A DNA stretch of 64,000 bases from Nocardia sp. NBC_00403 (GTDB taxonomy: Bacteria; Actinomycetota; Actinomycetes; Mycobacteriales; Mycobacteriaceae): positions 3,658,001 through 3,722,000 of the forward strand of contig NZ_CP107939.1 in the NCBI RefSeq assembly GCF_036046055.1. Reading direction: 5' to 3'. Below are positions 34,915-44,436 of the stretch, one piece after another (position 1 is the first letter of the stretch; each line of letters starts with the position of its first letter). The position numbers and the translations under genes were made by a program. The notes under the pieces were generated by a model. The model saw only the letters and a program-made list of their open reading frames with translations. It was not told the DNA's origin and made no database searches.

Positions 34915-35162
34915 ATGCTGGAACGAATAAGTGCAGCCGGTATTCAACGCGCCTGTACTCATCTTGCGTTCGGTATCGTACTGGTCGGGGGAAGTTTGTA
35001 GGTTTCGGAATCGGCGCAGGGACCGCTTCTGCCGACATATTCTGCAACTCGGATGGCCATATGCAGACGTGCCATCAGACGGATCCGTCGAAGTGTGCTG
35101 CGTTGAATAATCCTCCGCAGAATCCGTCGGATCCTTGTACCTGGGTCGAACCTGCACACTGA
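34915..35162 (+). pseudogene. Frameshifted small cysteine-rich secreted protein
   Basis: From the ATG at 34915 the frame encodes the start of a signal peptide (MLERISAAGIQRACTHLAFG) and stops at 35001. The next frame (-1) continues smoothly with VGFGIGAGTASADIF, a plausible signal end, then a mature part with four Cys (FC, TC, KC, PC) ending at 35162. Adding one base near 34985-35000 would restore a protein of about 80 residues. A TTG at 34905 opens the second frame but gives no signal peptide. A sequencing error in the G5 run is possible. Confidence 0.5.
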
Positions 35163-35222
35163 CCCACGTAGCCGAGGTGGTGTGGCGTAGTCGGAATGAA
35201 GGAATCGCCCCGGTCTGATCGT

Positions 35223-35259
35223 CTGTGCCCCGTCCGCATTGCATGTGGACGGGGCACAG
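35223..35259 (+). terminator. Perfect 13-bp hairpin
   Basis: CTGTGCCCCGTCC and GGACGGGGCACAG pair fully around an 11-base loop, 60 bases past the small Cys-rich gene. No T-run follows on the plus strand. It is a probable terminator that would separate the slot from murE. Confidence 0.7.
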
Positions 35260-35542
35260 GTGTATTCCGCTCATGCGGCGCCGCGTCCATTGCCGCCCCC
35301 GGCGTGCGCCACACCACGCTGGTTGCACGGTGACGGAGTGCTCGGCAGCCATGGCGAAACCGGCCCGGCCGGTTACCGGTTGTGTGCCATGGGCAGCGTG
35401 GCGGAGCCCGCGGATGAGGTGCGGGGGTCGTAGGGTTCGAGGGCGGTGTCTTGATGCTGCGGTGGGGCTGCCTGGCCGTGCCGGGAGCCGTCACCGGTAA
35501 CCTGACACGTCGATCACCGCCCCCGAGAGGAGCCTGGTTTCT

Positions 35543-37153
35543 GTGCAGTCTGGTCAACCGCGCGCGTTGCGGCCCGAGTGCCCACCGGCGTCATTGTTGA
35601 CGACTCTGGCTAACTCGGTCGCCGCAGAGTTACGCGGTGCGCCGACTGCGCGTGAGGTGTCGGTCACCGGCATCGAGCAGCGCTCGAATGCCGTGCTGCC
35701 GGGAGACCTGTTCGCCGCGCTGCCCGGTGCGCAAGCGCACGGAGCGCGATTCGCCCGTGACGCTGTCGAGCGTGGTGCGGTCGCGGTTTTCACCGACGCA
35801 GCGGGCGCGGAACTGGCGGGCGAGGTCGGCGTGCCGGTGCTGGTGCGCGAACAGCCGCGCGCGGTACTCGGCGAACTGTCGGCCGCCATCTACGGCAACC
35901 CCTCGCAGCGGCTCCGTATCATCGGCATTACCGGCACCTCCGGCAAAACCACGACGTCCTATCTCGTGGAGGCCGGGCTCGCCGCCGCGGGCCGGTCCAC
36001 CGCGCTGATCGGCACGATCGAGACCAGGATCGGCGGCCGTCGGGTGCCGAGTGCGCTGACCACCCCCGAAGCGCCGCAGCTGCACGCGATGTTCGCGCTG
36101 ATGGTCGAGCAGGGCGTGGACGCGGTCGTGATGGAGGTCTCCAGCCACGCACTCGCGCTGGGCCGGGTCGACGGCGTGCGCTTCGCGGTGGGTGCGTTCA
36201 CCAATCTGTCGCAGGACCACCTGGACTTCCACGCCGACTTCGAGGACTACTTCGCCGCCAAGCGGCGGCTGTTCGAACCGGATTCGCCGGTCGCCGCGCG
36301 CACCGCAGTCGTTTGCGTCGACAGTGAGTGGGGCAGGCGGTTGGCCGCCGACATCGATGCCCCGATCACCGTGGCCACGATCGATGGGATCGGGGCGGCG
36401 AGCAGCACCTGGCATCTGACCGGTCCGGTGGTGGCACACGGCGGCGAGCAGGAGTTCAGCGCTGCCGGACCCGGTGTGAATGTGGATGTGCGCCTACGTC
36501 TTCCGGGGAGCTATAACGTCGCGAACGGACTGCTCGCGGTTGCAGTGTGCGCGGCCGCCGATGTCGATCCCGCGATCGCTGGGCCCGCGCTGGCTACCGT
36601 CGATGTGCCGGGCCGGATGCAGCGGGTCGACCGGGGCCAGGACTTCCTCGCCATCGTCGACTACGCGCACAAGCCCGCCGCGCTGGAATCGGTGATCGCG
36701 ACCCTGCGCGGGCACCTCGCCGCCGACAATCCGGAAGCTCCCGGCAGGCTGGCCGTTGTCGTCGGCGCCGGTGGTGACCGCGATGCGGGCAAGCGGTCAT
36801 TGATGGGCGCGGCCGGGGCGCGCGGCGCCGACCTGCTGATTATTACCGATGACAATCCACGCTCGGAGGACCCGGCGGCGATCCGGGCGGCGCTGAGCGC
36901 AGGTGCACTGGCGATTCCGGCCGGCGACCGTGGCGAGGTGCGTGAGATCGGCGACCGTGCCGAGGCGATCGCCGCGGCCGTCGACTGGGCCCGCGTCGGC
37001 GATGTGGTGCTGATCGCGGGTAAGGGGCACGAGCCAGGCCAGGAGATCCAGGGCGTCAAGCATCGCTTCGACGACCGTGACGTGCTTGCGGAGGCGTTGG
37101 AGGGCCGCGCCGGGCACGTGCGGGAGTCGAGTGTCAGCGAGGCGCAGCGATGA
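35543..37153 (+). CDS. murE: UDP-MurNAc-tripeptide synthetase (meso-DAP adding)
   Basis: A 536-residue Mur ligase that adds meso-diaminopimelate to UDP-MurNAc-L-Ala-D-Glu with ATP. The P-loop is GITGTSGKTTTSY, the SSHAL and TNLSQDHLDFH blocks of the central domain follow, and the C-terminal domain has the DNPR motif (TDDNPRSEDP) specific for meso-DAP. The GTG start has a GAGAGGAG site about nine bases away. The last residues (SVSEAQR) belong to a repeat seen at other gene junctions. The stop overlaps a tiny frame by ATGA. Confidence 0.96.
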   Translation: MQSGQPRALRPECPPASLLTTLANSVAAELRGAPTAREVSVTGIEQRSNAVLPGDLFAALPGAQAHGARFARDAVERGAVAVFTDAAGAELAGEVGVPVLVREQPRAVLGELSAAIYGNPSQRLRIIGITGTSGKTTTSYLVEAGLAAAGRSTALIGTIETRIGGRRVPSALTTPEAPQLHAMFALMVEQGVDAVVMEVSSHALALGRVDGVRFAVGAFTNLSQDHLDFHADFEDYFAAKRRLFEPDSPVAARTAVVCVDSEWGRRLAADIDAPITVATIDGIGAASSTWHLTGPVVAHGGEQEFSAAGPGVNVDVRLRLPGSYNVANGLLAVAVCAAADVDPAIAGPALATVDVPGRMQRVDRGQDFLAIVDYAHKPAALESVIATLRGHLAADNPEAPGRLAVVVGAGGDRDAGKRSLMGAAGARGADLLIITDDNPRSEDPAAIRAALSAGALAIPAGDRGEVREIGDRAEAIAAAVDWARVGDVVLIAGKGHEPGQEIQGVKHRFDDRDVLAEALEGRAGHVRESSVSEAQR

Positions 37154-37221
37154 CCGAGCCGATCGTGTGCCTGCGTGCTCGACACCCGTCGGAGCCGAGC
37201 GTCAGCAAGGCGCGAGTATGA
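37150..37221 (+). CDS. Tiny relay frame murE-side (23 residues)
   Basis: The ATG overlaps the murE stop as ATGA, and the TGA overlaps the next small ATG the same way. The encoded MTEPIVC...SEPSVSKARV shares the SEPS-type pattern with the small frames before yggS and sepF. At DNA level the GGAGCCGAGCGTCAGCAAGG stretch matches those junctions and the murE 3' end. Probably a repeat that keeps ribosomes coupled; a functional peptide is unlikely. Confidence 0.4.
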   Translation: MTEPIVCLRARHPSEPSVSKARV

Positions 37222-37364
37222 GTCGAACAGCCTACGCAGACAACGACTTCGGGTCTGACAGAGCTGGACGAGGACGAGACGCCCGCGGTGGCGCAACACA
37301 ACATTTCCAGTCGGCACAGCGAAGTCCGCACGGTACGGACGCGGAGGACTTGACGGTTTCATGA
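37218..37364 (+). CDS. Small frame linking to murF (48 residues)
   Basis: This frame begins with an ATGA overlap at the previous tiny frame and ends with an ATGA overlap at the murF start (ATG 37361). It is hydrophilic and rich in Arg, Gly and Asp, with no recognised domain. It bridges a 207-base murE-murF gap that in other mycobacteriales is zero or near zero. It may only serve translational coupling. Confidence 0.35.
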   Translation: MSRTAYADNDFGSDRAGRGRDARGGATQHFQSAQRSPHGTDAEDLTVS

Positions 37365-39049
37365 TCGAGATGACACTGCGGGAGATCGCGGACGTCGTCG
37401 GCGGCACGCTGCACGACGTCCCTGACCCGGAGGTGACGGTTACGGGTTCGGTCGAATTCGATTCGCGCCGAATCGGTTCCGGAGATCTGTTCCTTGCCCT
37501 GCCCGGCGAGCACGCCGACGGGCACGATTTCGCCGCAGCGGCGGTTGCCGCGGGCGCGGTTGCGGTCCTGGCCGCTCGGCCGGTCGGGGCGCCCGCCATC
37601 GTGGTGACGCCGGCCGCGGGCGCGGTGCCGGCGACTTCGGTTGCACTGGCCCATGATTCGGACGGCTCGGGCGCTGCGGTCCTGGCCGCGTTGGCCACGC
37701 TGGCGCGGGTCAGCGTCGAACGGCTTTCCGCGGCGGGCGCGACGGGCTCGGAGGAGGTAGCGGAGCGTGACCACGCAGAGCCCCGCGAGCGCCGCCAATC
37801 CAACACCGCGGCGGGCGCGACGGGCTCGGAGGAGGTAGCGGAGCGTGACCACGCAGAGCCCCGCGAGCGCCGCCAATCCAGCACCGCGGCGGGCGGACTC
37901 ACGGTCATCGGGGTGACCGGTTCCTCCGGCAAGACCTCGACCAAGGACCTGCTCGCCGCCGTGCTCGCTCCGCTCGGCCCGGTGGTGGCCCCGCCGGGAT
38001 CGTTCAACAACGAGCTCGGTCATCCGTGGACCGCGCTACGCGCTGATGCCGACACCCGATTCCTGGTGTTGGAGCTGTCCGCCCGCGGCCCTGGCCATAT
38101 CGCCGCTCTCGCGAAGGTTGCGCCACCGAGGATCGGCGTCGTACTCAATGTCGGCACCGCCCACCTCGGCGAATTCGGCAGTCGCGAGGCGATCGCCCAG
38201 GCAAAGGGCGAACTGGTGGAGGCGTTGCCGATCGCCGGACTCGCCGTGCTCAATGCCGATGATCAGCAGGTCGCCGCAATGGCCGACCGCACGACTGCAC
38301 GCGTGGTCACCGTCGGGCAGTCCGAGCGTGCCGACATCCGAGCCACCGATATTCGGCTCGACGACCAAGCGCGGGCAGCCTTCACGCTGCACACGCCGTC
38401 TGGCAGCATCCCGATACAACTGGCCGTGCACGGCGAACATCAGGTCGGCAATGCCCTTTCCGCCGTCGCGGTAGCCCTGGAATGCGGCGCCGATCTCGAT
38501 ACCATCACTCGAGCGCTCTCCGGCGCTCATGCTGCATCGGCCCGTCGAATGGATGTGCGGACCACCACCGACGGCGTCACCGTGGTCAACGATTCCTACA
38601 ACGCCAATCCTGATTCGGTGCGGGCCGCACTCAAGGCGCTTGTCACCATGTCGCGCGCGGGTGATACCGCGCGGCGCAGTTGGGCAGTGCTCGGCGAAAT
38701 GGGCGAACTCGGCGAGGAGTCGGTGATCGAGCACGACCGGATCGGACGCTTGGCGGTACGCCTCGATGTCGACCGGCTGATCGTGGTCGGGACCGGAAGG
38801 CCGTCCCGGGCGATGCACCAGGGAGCGGTGATGGAAGGCTCATGGGGCGAGGAGTCGATCATCGTTCCCGATATCGGCTCGGCAATCGCGCTGCTCGACG
38901 AGGAAGTCGAGGCGGGCGATGTGGTGCTGGTCAAGGCATCGAAGTCGGTTGGCCTGTGGGAGGTTGCCGAACATCTGACCGGTACGGAGCGTGCGCGGGG
39001 TCACGTGGGTGGGACCAGGGCGGGATCTGACACGGAGGCAGCAGGATGA
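37361..39049 (+). CDS. murF: UDP-MurNAc-pentapeptide synthetase with linker duplication
   Basis: A 562-residue Mur ligase adding D-Ala-D-Ala. The N-terminal domain starts [15 protein letters not shown] with [15 protein letters not shown]. The central domain P-loop [15 protein letters not shown] lies near residue 190, and [15 protein letters not shown] marks the C-terminal domain. It is longer than the usual 450-510 residues because a linker rich in Glu/Arg before the P-loop is duplicated (26 residues twice). The ATG at 37361 overlaps the small frame by ATGA. Its stop overlaps mraY as ATGA. Confidence 0.95.
   Translation: MIEMTLREIADVVGGTLHDVPDPEVTVTGSVEFDSRRIGSGDLFLALPGEHADGHDFAAAAVAAGAVAVLAARPVGAPAIVVTPAAGAVPATSVALAHDSDGSGAAVLAALATLARVSVERLSAAGATGSEEVAERDHAEPRERRQSNTAAGATGSEEVAERDHAEPRERRQSSTAAGGLTVIGVTGSSGKTSTKDLLAAVLAPLGPVVAPPGSFNNELGHPWTALRADADTRFLVLELSARGPGHIAALAKVAPPRIGVVLNVGTAHLGEFGSREAIAQAKGELVEALPIAGLAVLNADDQQVAAMADRTTARVVTVGQSERADIRATDIRLDDQARAAFTLHTPSGSIPIQLAVHGEHQVGNALSAVAVALECGADLDTITRALSGAHAASARRMDVRTTTDGVTVVNDSYNANPDSVRAALKALVTMSRAGDTARRSWAVLGEMGELGEESVIEHDRIGRLAVRLDVDRLIVVGTGRPSRAMHQGAVMEGSWGEESIIVPDIGSAIALLDEEVEAGDVVLVKASKSVGLWEVAEHLTGTERARGHVGGTRAGSDTEAAG
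37728..37895 (+). repeat. In-frame 78-bp tandem repeat inside murF
   Basis: Two complete 78-base copies plus 12 bases of a third; the copies differ by one base (CAACACC versus CAGCACC). Each encodes 26 residues including [18 protein letters not shown]. The unit lies in the linker just ahead of the MurF P-loop. Read on the other strand it resembles GC-rich intergenic repeats, suggesting an element inserted in frame and then duplicated. Confidence 0.85.
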
Positions 39050-40122
39050 GGCAGATTCTATTCGCGGCGGGCATCGCGCTAGCGGTGTCGATCCTGCTGA
39101 CGCCGCTACTTATTCGGACCTTCGCCAAGCAGGGGTTCGGCCAGGAGATCCGGGTCGACGGCCCGGCCAGCCACCAGGCCAAGCGCGGCACCCCGACCAT
39201 GGGCGGTGTCGCCATCCTGATCGGCCTGTGGGCCGGCTACCTCGGCTCGCATCTGATCGGCATAGGCTACGACGCCGAGGGCCCGTCCGCGTCGGGACTG
39301 CTGGTGCTCGGACTGACCACCGCACTCGGCCTCGTCGGCTTCCTCGACGACTTCATCAAGCTGCGCAAGCAGCGCAATCTCGGGCTGACCGCCGCAGGCA
39401 AGTACCTCGGCCAGCTGGCCGCCGCGGTGATCTTCGGTGTCCTCGCCCTACAGTTCCGCGGCGCGAACGGGCTCACCCCGGCGAGCAGGCACCTGTCCTA
39501 CGTCCGTGACATCACCACGGTGTCGATGGGCGCGATCATTTTCCTGGCGTTCGTCTGCATCATCGTGGTCGCCTGGTCCAACGCGGTGAACCTCACCGAC
39601 GGTCTCGACGGTCTCGCCGCAGGCTCGATGAGTCTGGTACTCGGCGGCTACGTGGTCATCTCGTTCTGGCAGTACTACCACGCCTGCGCGATCAAACCGG
39701 AAGCCGGTTGCTACAACGTGCGCGACCCGCTGGACCTGGCCCTGGTCTGTGCCGCGGGTGCTGCCGCGTGCGTCGGGTTCCTCTGGTGGAACGCCGCGCC
39801 CGCCAAGATCTTCATGGGTGACACCGGCTCACTCGCGCTGGGCGGCATGCTGGCGGGCTTGTCCATCACCACCAGGACCGAGCTGCTGATGGTCGTCATC
39901 GGCGCGTTGTTCGTGGCGGAGGCGGCCTCGGTGGTGCTGCAGGTGGCGGTGTACCGCACTACGCGCAACCGGCTGTTCAAGATGGCGCCGTTCCATCATC
40001 ACTTCGAGCTGAGCAAATGGGCTGAAACTACGGTGATCATCCGATTCTGGTTGCTGGCGGCGATCGCTTCCGCGGTCGGACTCGGGTTGTTCTATAGCGA
40101 ATATCTCTCCGCGGTCGGGTGA
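39046..40122 (+). CDS. mraY: Phospho-MurNAc-pentapeptide transferase
   Basis: A 358-residue membrane enzyme that makes lipid I from UDP-MurNAc-pentapeptide and undecaprenyl phosphate. About ten helices are present. Catalytic blocks are [13 protein letters not shown] near residue 47, [14 protein letters not shown] (DD, about 105), [15 protein letters not shown] (about 182), [12 protein letters not shown] and the cytoplasmic HHHFEL. Starts by ATGA overlap with murF. Seven bases separate it from murD. Confidence 0.97.
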   Translation: MRQILFAAGIALAVSILLTPLLIRTFAKQGFGQEIRVDGPASHQAKRGTPTMGGVAILIGLWAGYLGSHLIGIGYDAEGPSASGLLVLGLTTALGLVGFLDDFIKLRKQRNLGLTAAGKYLGQLAAAVIFGVLALQFRGANGLTPASRHLSYVRDITTVSMGAIIFLAFVCIIVVAWSNAVNLTDGLDGLAAGSMSLVLGGYVVISFWQYYHACAIKPEAGCYNVRDPLDLALVCAAGAAACVGFLWWNAAPAKIFMGDTGSLALGGMLAGLSITTRTELLMVVIGALFVAEAASVVLQVAVYRTTRNRLFKMAPFHHHFELSKWAETTVIIRFWLLAAIASAVGLGLFYSEYLSAVG

Positions 40123-40129
40123 ACTAGCG

Positions 40130-41617
40130 ATGGTCGAACATTCTCCGAGGGCCCTGCGAACGCCGGGGCCCATGCTCGAATTTCTGCGTGGCCGTGATGT
40201 TCTCGTGGCAGGCTGGGGCGTCTCCGGACGCTCGCTGATCGAGCCGCTACGCGATATCGGCGCCCGGCCGGTGGTCACCGACGGTGGTGCGTCCGCGCTC
40301 GCCGAGGCGGCCGGTCTAGGCCTCGACATCGCGACGTGCACCGAACTGGAGTCCGCGGACTGGAGCCGCTTCGCGCTGGTCATCACCAGCCCGGGCTGGC
40401 GGCCGGACTCGCCGGTGCTCGCCGCGGCCGTGACCGAGGGCACCCCGGTGTGGGGCGACGTCGAATTCGCCTGGTGGGTCGATCAGGCCAGGATCTACGG
40501 TCCGGTCCGCAAGTGGCTGGTGGTGACCGGAACCAACGGCAAGACCACTACCACCTCGATGGTGCATTCGATCCTGCGCGCCGCGGGCATCGCCAGTGTG
40601 GCGTGCGGCAATATCGGGCTGCCGATCCTGGATGCGCTGCGGCGCAACCCCGGTCCGCAGGTGCTCGCGGTCGAACTGTCCTCGTTCCAGTTGCACTGGG
40701 CGCCTTCGGTGCGACCGGAGGCAGGCGTGGTGCTGAATGTGGCAGAGGATCACCTGGATTGGCACGGCGGCCTCGACGCCTACGCCGCCGCGAAGGCACG
40801 CGCGCTGGTCGGGCGGATCGGTGTGGTCGGACTCGACGATCCGGTCGCCGCCTCGCTCGCGCGCCGTGCGAAAGCCCGTCGGGTTATCGGTTTCCGGATC
40901 GGCGTGCCCGCCGACGGTGAGCTCGGTGTCGTCGACGGCAAGTTGCTCGATCGTGCCTTCACCAAGGCAGCGATCCTGGCCGAAGTCGGCGACATCAGCC
41001 CGCAGGGACCCGCAGGGATCGCCGATGCACTGGCGGCGTCGGCGCTGACCCGGGCCATCGATGTCGCCCCGCAGTTCGTGCGCGAGGGGCTGATCGAGCA
41101 CAAGGTCGGTCCGCATCGCGCGGCCTTCGTGCGTGAGCTGGACGGCGTCGAGTTCATCGACGATTCCAAGGCCACCAATCCGCATGCCGCGCGGTCGTCG
41201 ATCCTGGCCCACGCACAGGTGATCTGGCTCGCCGGTGGGCAATTGAAGGGCGCGGCGGTCGAGGATCTCGTCCAAGAGGTTGCCGACCGTTTGGTCGCCG
41301 CGGTGCTGTTCGGGGTCGACGCGCCGATAATCGCGGCTGCGTTGGCGCGACACGCGCCCGAGATCCCGGTCGTCGAGGTGCGCGCGGGAGACGATGCAAG
41401 AATGGGTAGAACCGAGAAGGCCGACGCCGTCATGGCCGAGGCCGTGCGCGCGGCGGCCGGGTTCGCCCGTCAAGGCGATACCGTGCTTTTGGCTCCGGCC
41501 GCGGCCTCACTGGACATGTTCGCCGACTACACGCACCGCGGGCGCAGCTTCGCTGCGGCGGTGCACGCTCTGGAAGACGGTGATCTGGGAACCGCTGAGG
41601 CCGGGGAATTCCGATGA
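40130..41617 (+). CDS. murD: UDP-MurNAc-L-alanine:D-glutamate ligase
   Basis: A 495-residue Mur ligase adding D-Glu. It has the Rossmann-like start VLVAGWGVSGRSL, the P-loop VTGTNGKTTTTSM, the ELSSFQLHWAPSVRP block and the C-terminal EFIDDSKATNPHAARSSI motif typical of MurD. The ATG at 40130 is taken; the leading 25 residues before the fold are Arg/Pro-rich and the real start could be slightly downstream. It is followed by a 177-base gap before ftsW. Confidence 0.95.
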   Translation: MVEHSPRALRTPGPMLEFLRGRDVLVAGWGVSGRSLIEPLRDIGARPVVTDGGASALAEAAGLGLDIATCTELESADWSRFALVITSPGWRPDSPVLAAAVTEGTPVWGDVEFAWWVDQARIYGPVRKWLVVTGTNGKTTTTSMVHSILRAAGIASVACGNIGLPILDALRRNPGPQVLAVELSSFQLHWAPSVRPEAGVVLNVAEDHLDWHGGLDAYAAAKARALVGRIGVVGLDDPVAASLARRAKARRVIGFRIGVPADGELGVVDGKLLDRAFTKAAILAEVGDISPQGPAGIADALAASALTRAIDVAPQFVREGLIEHKVGPHRAAFVRELDGVEFIDDSKATNPHAARSSILAHAQVIWLAGGQLKGAAVEDLVQEVADRLVAAVLFGVDAPIIAAALARHAPEIPVVEVRAGDDARMGRTEKADAVMAEAVRAAAGFARQGDTVLLAPAAASLDMFADYTHRGRSFAAAVHALEDGDLGTAEAGEFR

Positions 41618-41794
41618 TCTCCGTGATACGCGCTCAGTACGTGGGGCCCCTTTCGCTCGAGACCGAGCGAAAGGCCCGGTGGCTGTCGCGGATTGATCAG
41701 GTCGTGACAGGATCGACCGCTATCGGTGCGGTTGCTGGTCATACCTGTGACTGCCGCCGCGGAGATACCGGCCCGAAGAAGTCGGCGTGACCGC

Positions 41795-43309
41795 ATGAGT
41801 AAGCCCGGGAAATCTGCGCCGACAGGTAGCTCGCAGAAGGTGAGCGGGCCGTCGTCATCGGCTCGGTGGCTGGGCGCGCGCGCCGGTTCATGGCTGGCGC
41901 GGCCGCTTGCGTCATTCCATCTGGTTGTCACTATTGCCACGCTGCTCACGACACTCGGCCTGGTGATGGTCCTCTCGGCGTCTGGGGTCGTGGAGTATGC
42001 GGGGGGCGGCTCGGCGTATTCATTGTTCAATCAGCAGGCGCTGTTCGCAGTGTTCGGCGCCGTGCTGTTCTACATCGCGCTGCGAATCCCGTTGCGCCTG
42101 TTGAGACAAGCGTCGTTCCCGATATTTGCGCTATCGGTGCTCGCGCTGCTGCTGGTGCTGGTTCCCGGCATCGGTACCAGCGTGCAGGGCGCGCGACGCT
42201 GGTTGATGTTCGGTCCGGTATCGGTACAGCCGTCGGAGATCGTGAAGGTCACGTTGATCGTGTGGGGCGCGCATCTACTTGCTTCCCGACGGTCCGATCA
42301 GGCGAGCCTCAAAGACATTCTGGTGCCCCTTGTCCCGGCTGGCCTGCTGGTCTGCCTGTTGATTGTGGTACAGCCGAATCTCAGCACTACGGTCGCGGTA
42401 GGTCTCATCCTCGGCTCGCTGTTGTGGTACGGAGGATTGCCGGTTCGGCTCTTTGTGACCATCGCGATCTCAGGTGTGATCGCGGCGGGCGTTCTCGCGA
42501 TGTCTGCTGGCTATCGATCGAATCGGGTTCGGTCCTTCTTCAACCCCGGTACCGACACACAGGGCGATAACTACCAAGCACGGCAGGCGCTGTACTCGCT
42601 TGCCGATGGCGGCATCTGGGGTCGAGGACTGGGACAGAGCCGAGCCAAGTGGAGTTACCTTCCGAATGCCCACAATGACTTCATCTTCGCGATCATCGGC
42701 GAGGAACTCGGCTTTCTGGGCTGCGGTCTGGTGCTCGCCTTACTTGCTCTCTTCGTCTATACCGGCATCCGTATCGCCAGCCGCTCCGCGGATCCGTTCT
42801 TGCGGCTGCTGACTGCGTCCGCAACGACATGGATCGCGGGCCAGGCCCTGATCAACATCGGTTATGTGGTCGGGTTGCTTCCGGTTACCGGACTACAGCT
42901 GCCACTCGTTTCGGCCGGCGGCTCATCGCTGGCGATCACTCTTTTGATGTTCGGCCTCATTGCCAACGCCGCCCGGCACGAACCGGAGGCGGTCGCCGCG
43001 CTGCATGCCGGGCAGGACGGCCGGTTCAGCAGGTTGCTGCGGCTGCCGAAGCCGGAGGTGTATTCCCCCGCACGGGCGGACGCGGCCAGGGCGCGCTCGG
43101 CCGCGGCCAGGGCGGCCAGGTCCGCAGAGAAGGCCCGTGCCGATCGGGCACGACAGGCGCCGCCGCCCGCGCGGCGTCCGCAGCCCGGCTCCGATTCCGG
43201 CAGACGTCGTGCCCCGGAGCGCCGGGGCACGAGTTCGCTGCGGGCGACCAGGGCTTGGGAGCCGAATTATCCGGTGAATCATGCGAGAGATCGGGGAAGA
43301 TCCAGGTGA
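41795..43309 (+). CDS. ftsW: Septal peptidoglycan glycosyltransferase FtsW (SEDS)
   Basis: A 504-residue SEDS protein that polymerises glycan strands at the septum together with PbpB. About ten helices are seen. Family blocks are [66 protein letters not shown] and the closing [15 protein letters not shown]. The C-terminal 100 residues are an Arg/Ala-rich tail typical of mycolate actinobacteria. I use the ATG at 41795 since the open frame further upstream (GTG 41726) has no ribosome site, but neither start has a good one. GTGA overlap with murG. Confidence 0.92.
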   Translation: MSKPGKSAPTGSSQKVSGPSSSARWLGARAGSWLARPLASFHLVVTIATLLTTLGLVMVLSASGVVEYAGGGSAYSLFNQQALFAVFGAVLFYIALRIPLRLLRQASFPIFALSVLALLLVLVPGIGTSVQGARRWLMFGPVSVQPSEIVKVTLIVWGAHLLASRRSDQASLKDILVPLVPAGLLVCLLIVVQPNLSTTVAVGLILGSLLWYGGLPVRLFVTIAISGVIAAGVLAMSAGYRSNRVRSFFNPGTDTQGDNYQARQALYSLADGGIWGRGLGQSRAKWSYLPNAHNDFIFAIIGEELGFLGCGLVLALLALFVYTGIRIASRSADPFLRLLTASATTWIAGQALINIGYVVGLLPVTGLQLPLVSAGGSSLAITLLMFGLIANAARHEPEAVAALHAGQDGRFSRLLRLPKPEVYSPARADAARARSAAARAARSAEKARADRARQAPPPARRPQPGSDSGRRRAPERRGTSSLRATRAWEPNYPVNHARDRGRSR

Positions 43310-44436
43310 GTGACGTGCGGCCCGCAGGCCGACCGCTGTCGGTGATTGTCGCGGGTGGTGGCACCGCGGGACATATCGAGCCGGCACTCGCCGTCGCCGA
43401 TGCGCTCAAACGCCTCGACGATTCGATCCGGGTGACCGCCCTCGGCACCGAGCGCGGACTGGAAACTCGCCTCGTGCCCGAGCGCGGCTATCCGCTCGAG
43501 CTGATCCCGCCGGTGCCGTTGCCGCGTAAGCCGACCGCCGATCTGCTGCGGCTGCCCGGTCGTGTCCGTGCCTCGGTGGCCAGGACGAGGGCGATCATCG
43601 ATGCGGTCGAGGCCGATGTGATCGTCGGCTTCGGCGGCTACGTCGCGTTGCCCGCCTACCTGGCCGCGGGCAAAGGGGTGCTGCGGCGCAGGCGTGCCGT
43701 GCCGGTGGTGGTGCACGAGGCGAATGCGAAAGCAGGCATTGCCAATAAGGTCGGCGCCCGCCGCGCGGACCGCGTGCTCGCTGCGGTGCCCGATTCCGGG
43801 CTCGCGCATGCCGAGGTCGTCGGCATTCCGGTGCGCGGCTCCATTACGTCGCTGGACCGTGCGGCCTTGCAGGCCGAGGCGCGCGCACACTTCGGCCTGC
43901 CCGTCACGGGCCCGGTGCTGCTGGTGTTCGGCGGCTCGCAGGGTGCGCGGACACTGAACGAGGCGGTCTCCGCCGCCGCGCCGCAGCTGGCCGCGGCAGG
44001 CATCTCGGTGCTGCACGCGCACGGCCCCAAGAACACGCTCGATGTCGCGGACTCGGGTGACGATCGATCGCGGTATGTCGCCGTGCCGTATCTTTCCCGC
44101 ATGGACCTGGCCTACGCCGCCGCGGACGCGGTCGTCTGCCGGTCCGGCGCGATGACCGTCGCCGAGGTGTCGGCAGTCGGTCTGCCCGCGTTCTATGTGC
44201 CGCTGCCACACGGCAACGGCGAGCAGGAGCTCAACGCCAGGCCGGTCGTCGGCCAAGGCGGTGGCAGAATTGTGGCGGATTCCGAACTGACCCCGAAATA
44301 TGTGATCGATGAGGTGATCCCACTGCTGACCGACCCCGCACGGCTGATCGAGATGAGCCTGTCCGCCGCAGGCGCCGGGCACCGTGATGCCGCGGACGAA
44401 GTCGCGCGGATCGTCGTGCAGGTGTCGGGCCGATGA
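43306..44436 (+). CDS. murG: MurG, lipid II synthase (GlcNAc transferase)
   Basis: A 376-residue GT28 enzyme that transfers GlcNAc from UDP-GlcNAc to lipid I on the inner face. The first Gly-rich loop [20 protein letters not shown] is near the N-terminus, the second [15 protein letters not shown] is near residue 205, and the UDP-GlcNAc region has [12 protein letters not shown] near 300. The GTG at 43306 overlaps the ftsW stop. Its stop overlaps murC by ATGA. Confidence 0.96.
   Translation: MSDVRPAGRPLSVIVAGGGTAGHIEPALAVADALKRLDDSIRVTALGTERGLETRLVPERGYPLELIPPVPLPRKPTADLLRLPGRVRASVARTRAIIDAVEADVIVGFGGYVALPAYLAAGKGVLRRRRAVPVVVHEANAKAGIANKVGARRADRVLAAVPDSGLAHAEVVGIPVRGSITSLDRAALQAEARAHFGLPVTGPVLLVFGGSQGARTLNEAVSAAAPQLAAAGISVLHAHGPKNTLDVADSGDDRSRYVAVPYLSRMDLAYAAADAVVCRSGAMTVAEVSAVGLPAFYVPLPHGNGEQELNARPVVGQGGGRIVADSELTPKYVIDEVIPLLTDPARLIEMSLSAAGAGHRDAADEVARIVVQVSGR

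Larger units (their letters stand above)
34068..35542 (+). other. Variable, AT-richer slot between pbpB and murE
   Basis: This 1475-base region interrupts the dcw cluster. G+C drops visibly at 34840-34930, where a TTATATTT-type stretch stands out. It holds one small secreted-peptide frame, one frameshifted small secreted-protein gene and a hairpin. The rest of both strands shows no convincing gene. In M. tuberculosis the same position is occupied by unrelated genes (PE_PGRS38 and others), so it is a known insertion point. Confidence 0.6.

Noticed and set aside
35075..35557. 160-codon minus-strand frame before murE
   Set aside because: Arg/Pro/His-rich and runs across a perfect terminator-type hairpin; not coding-like.
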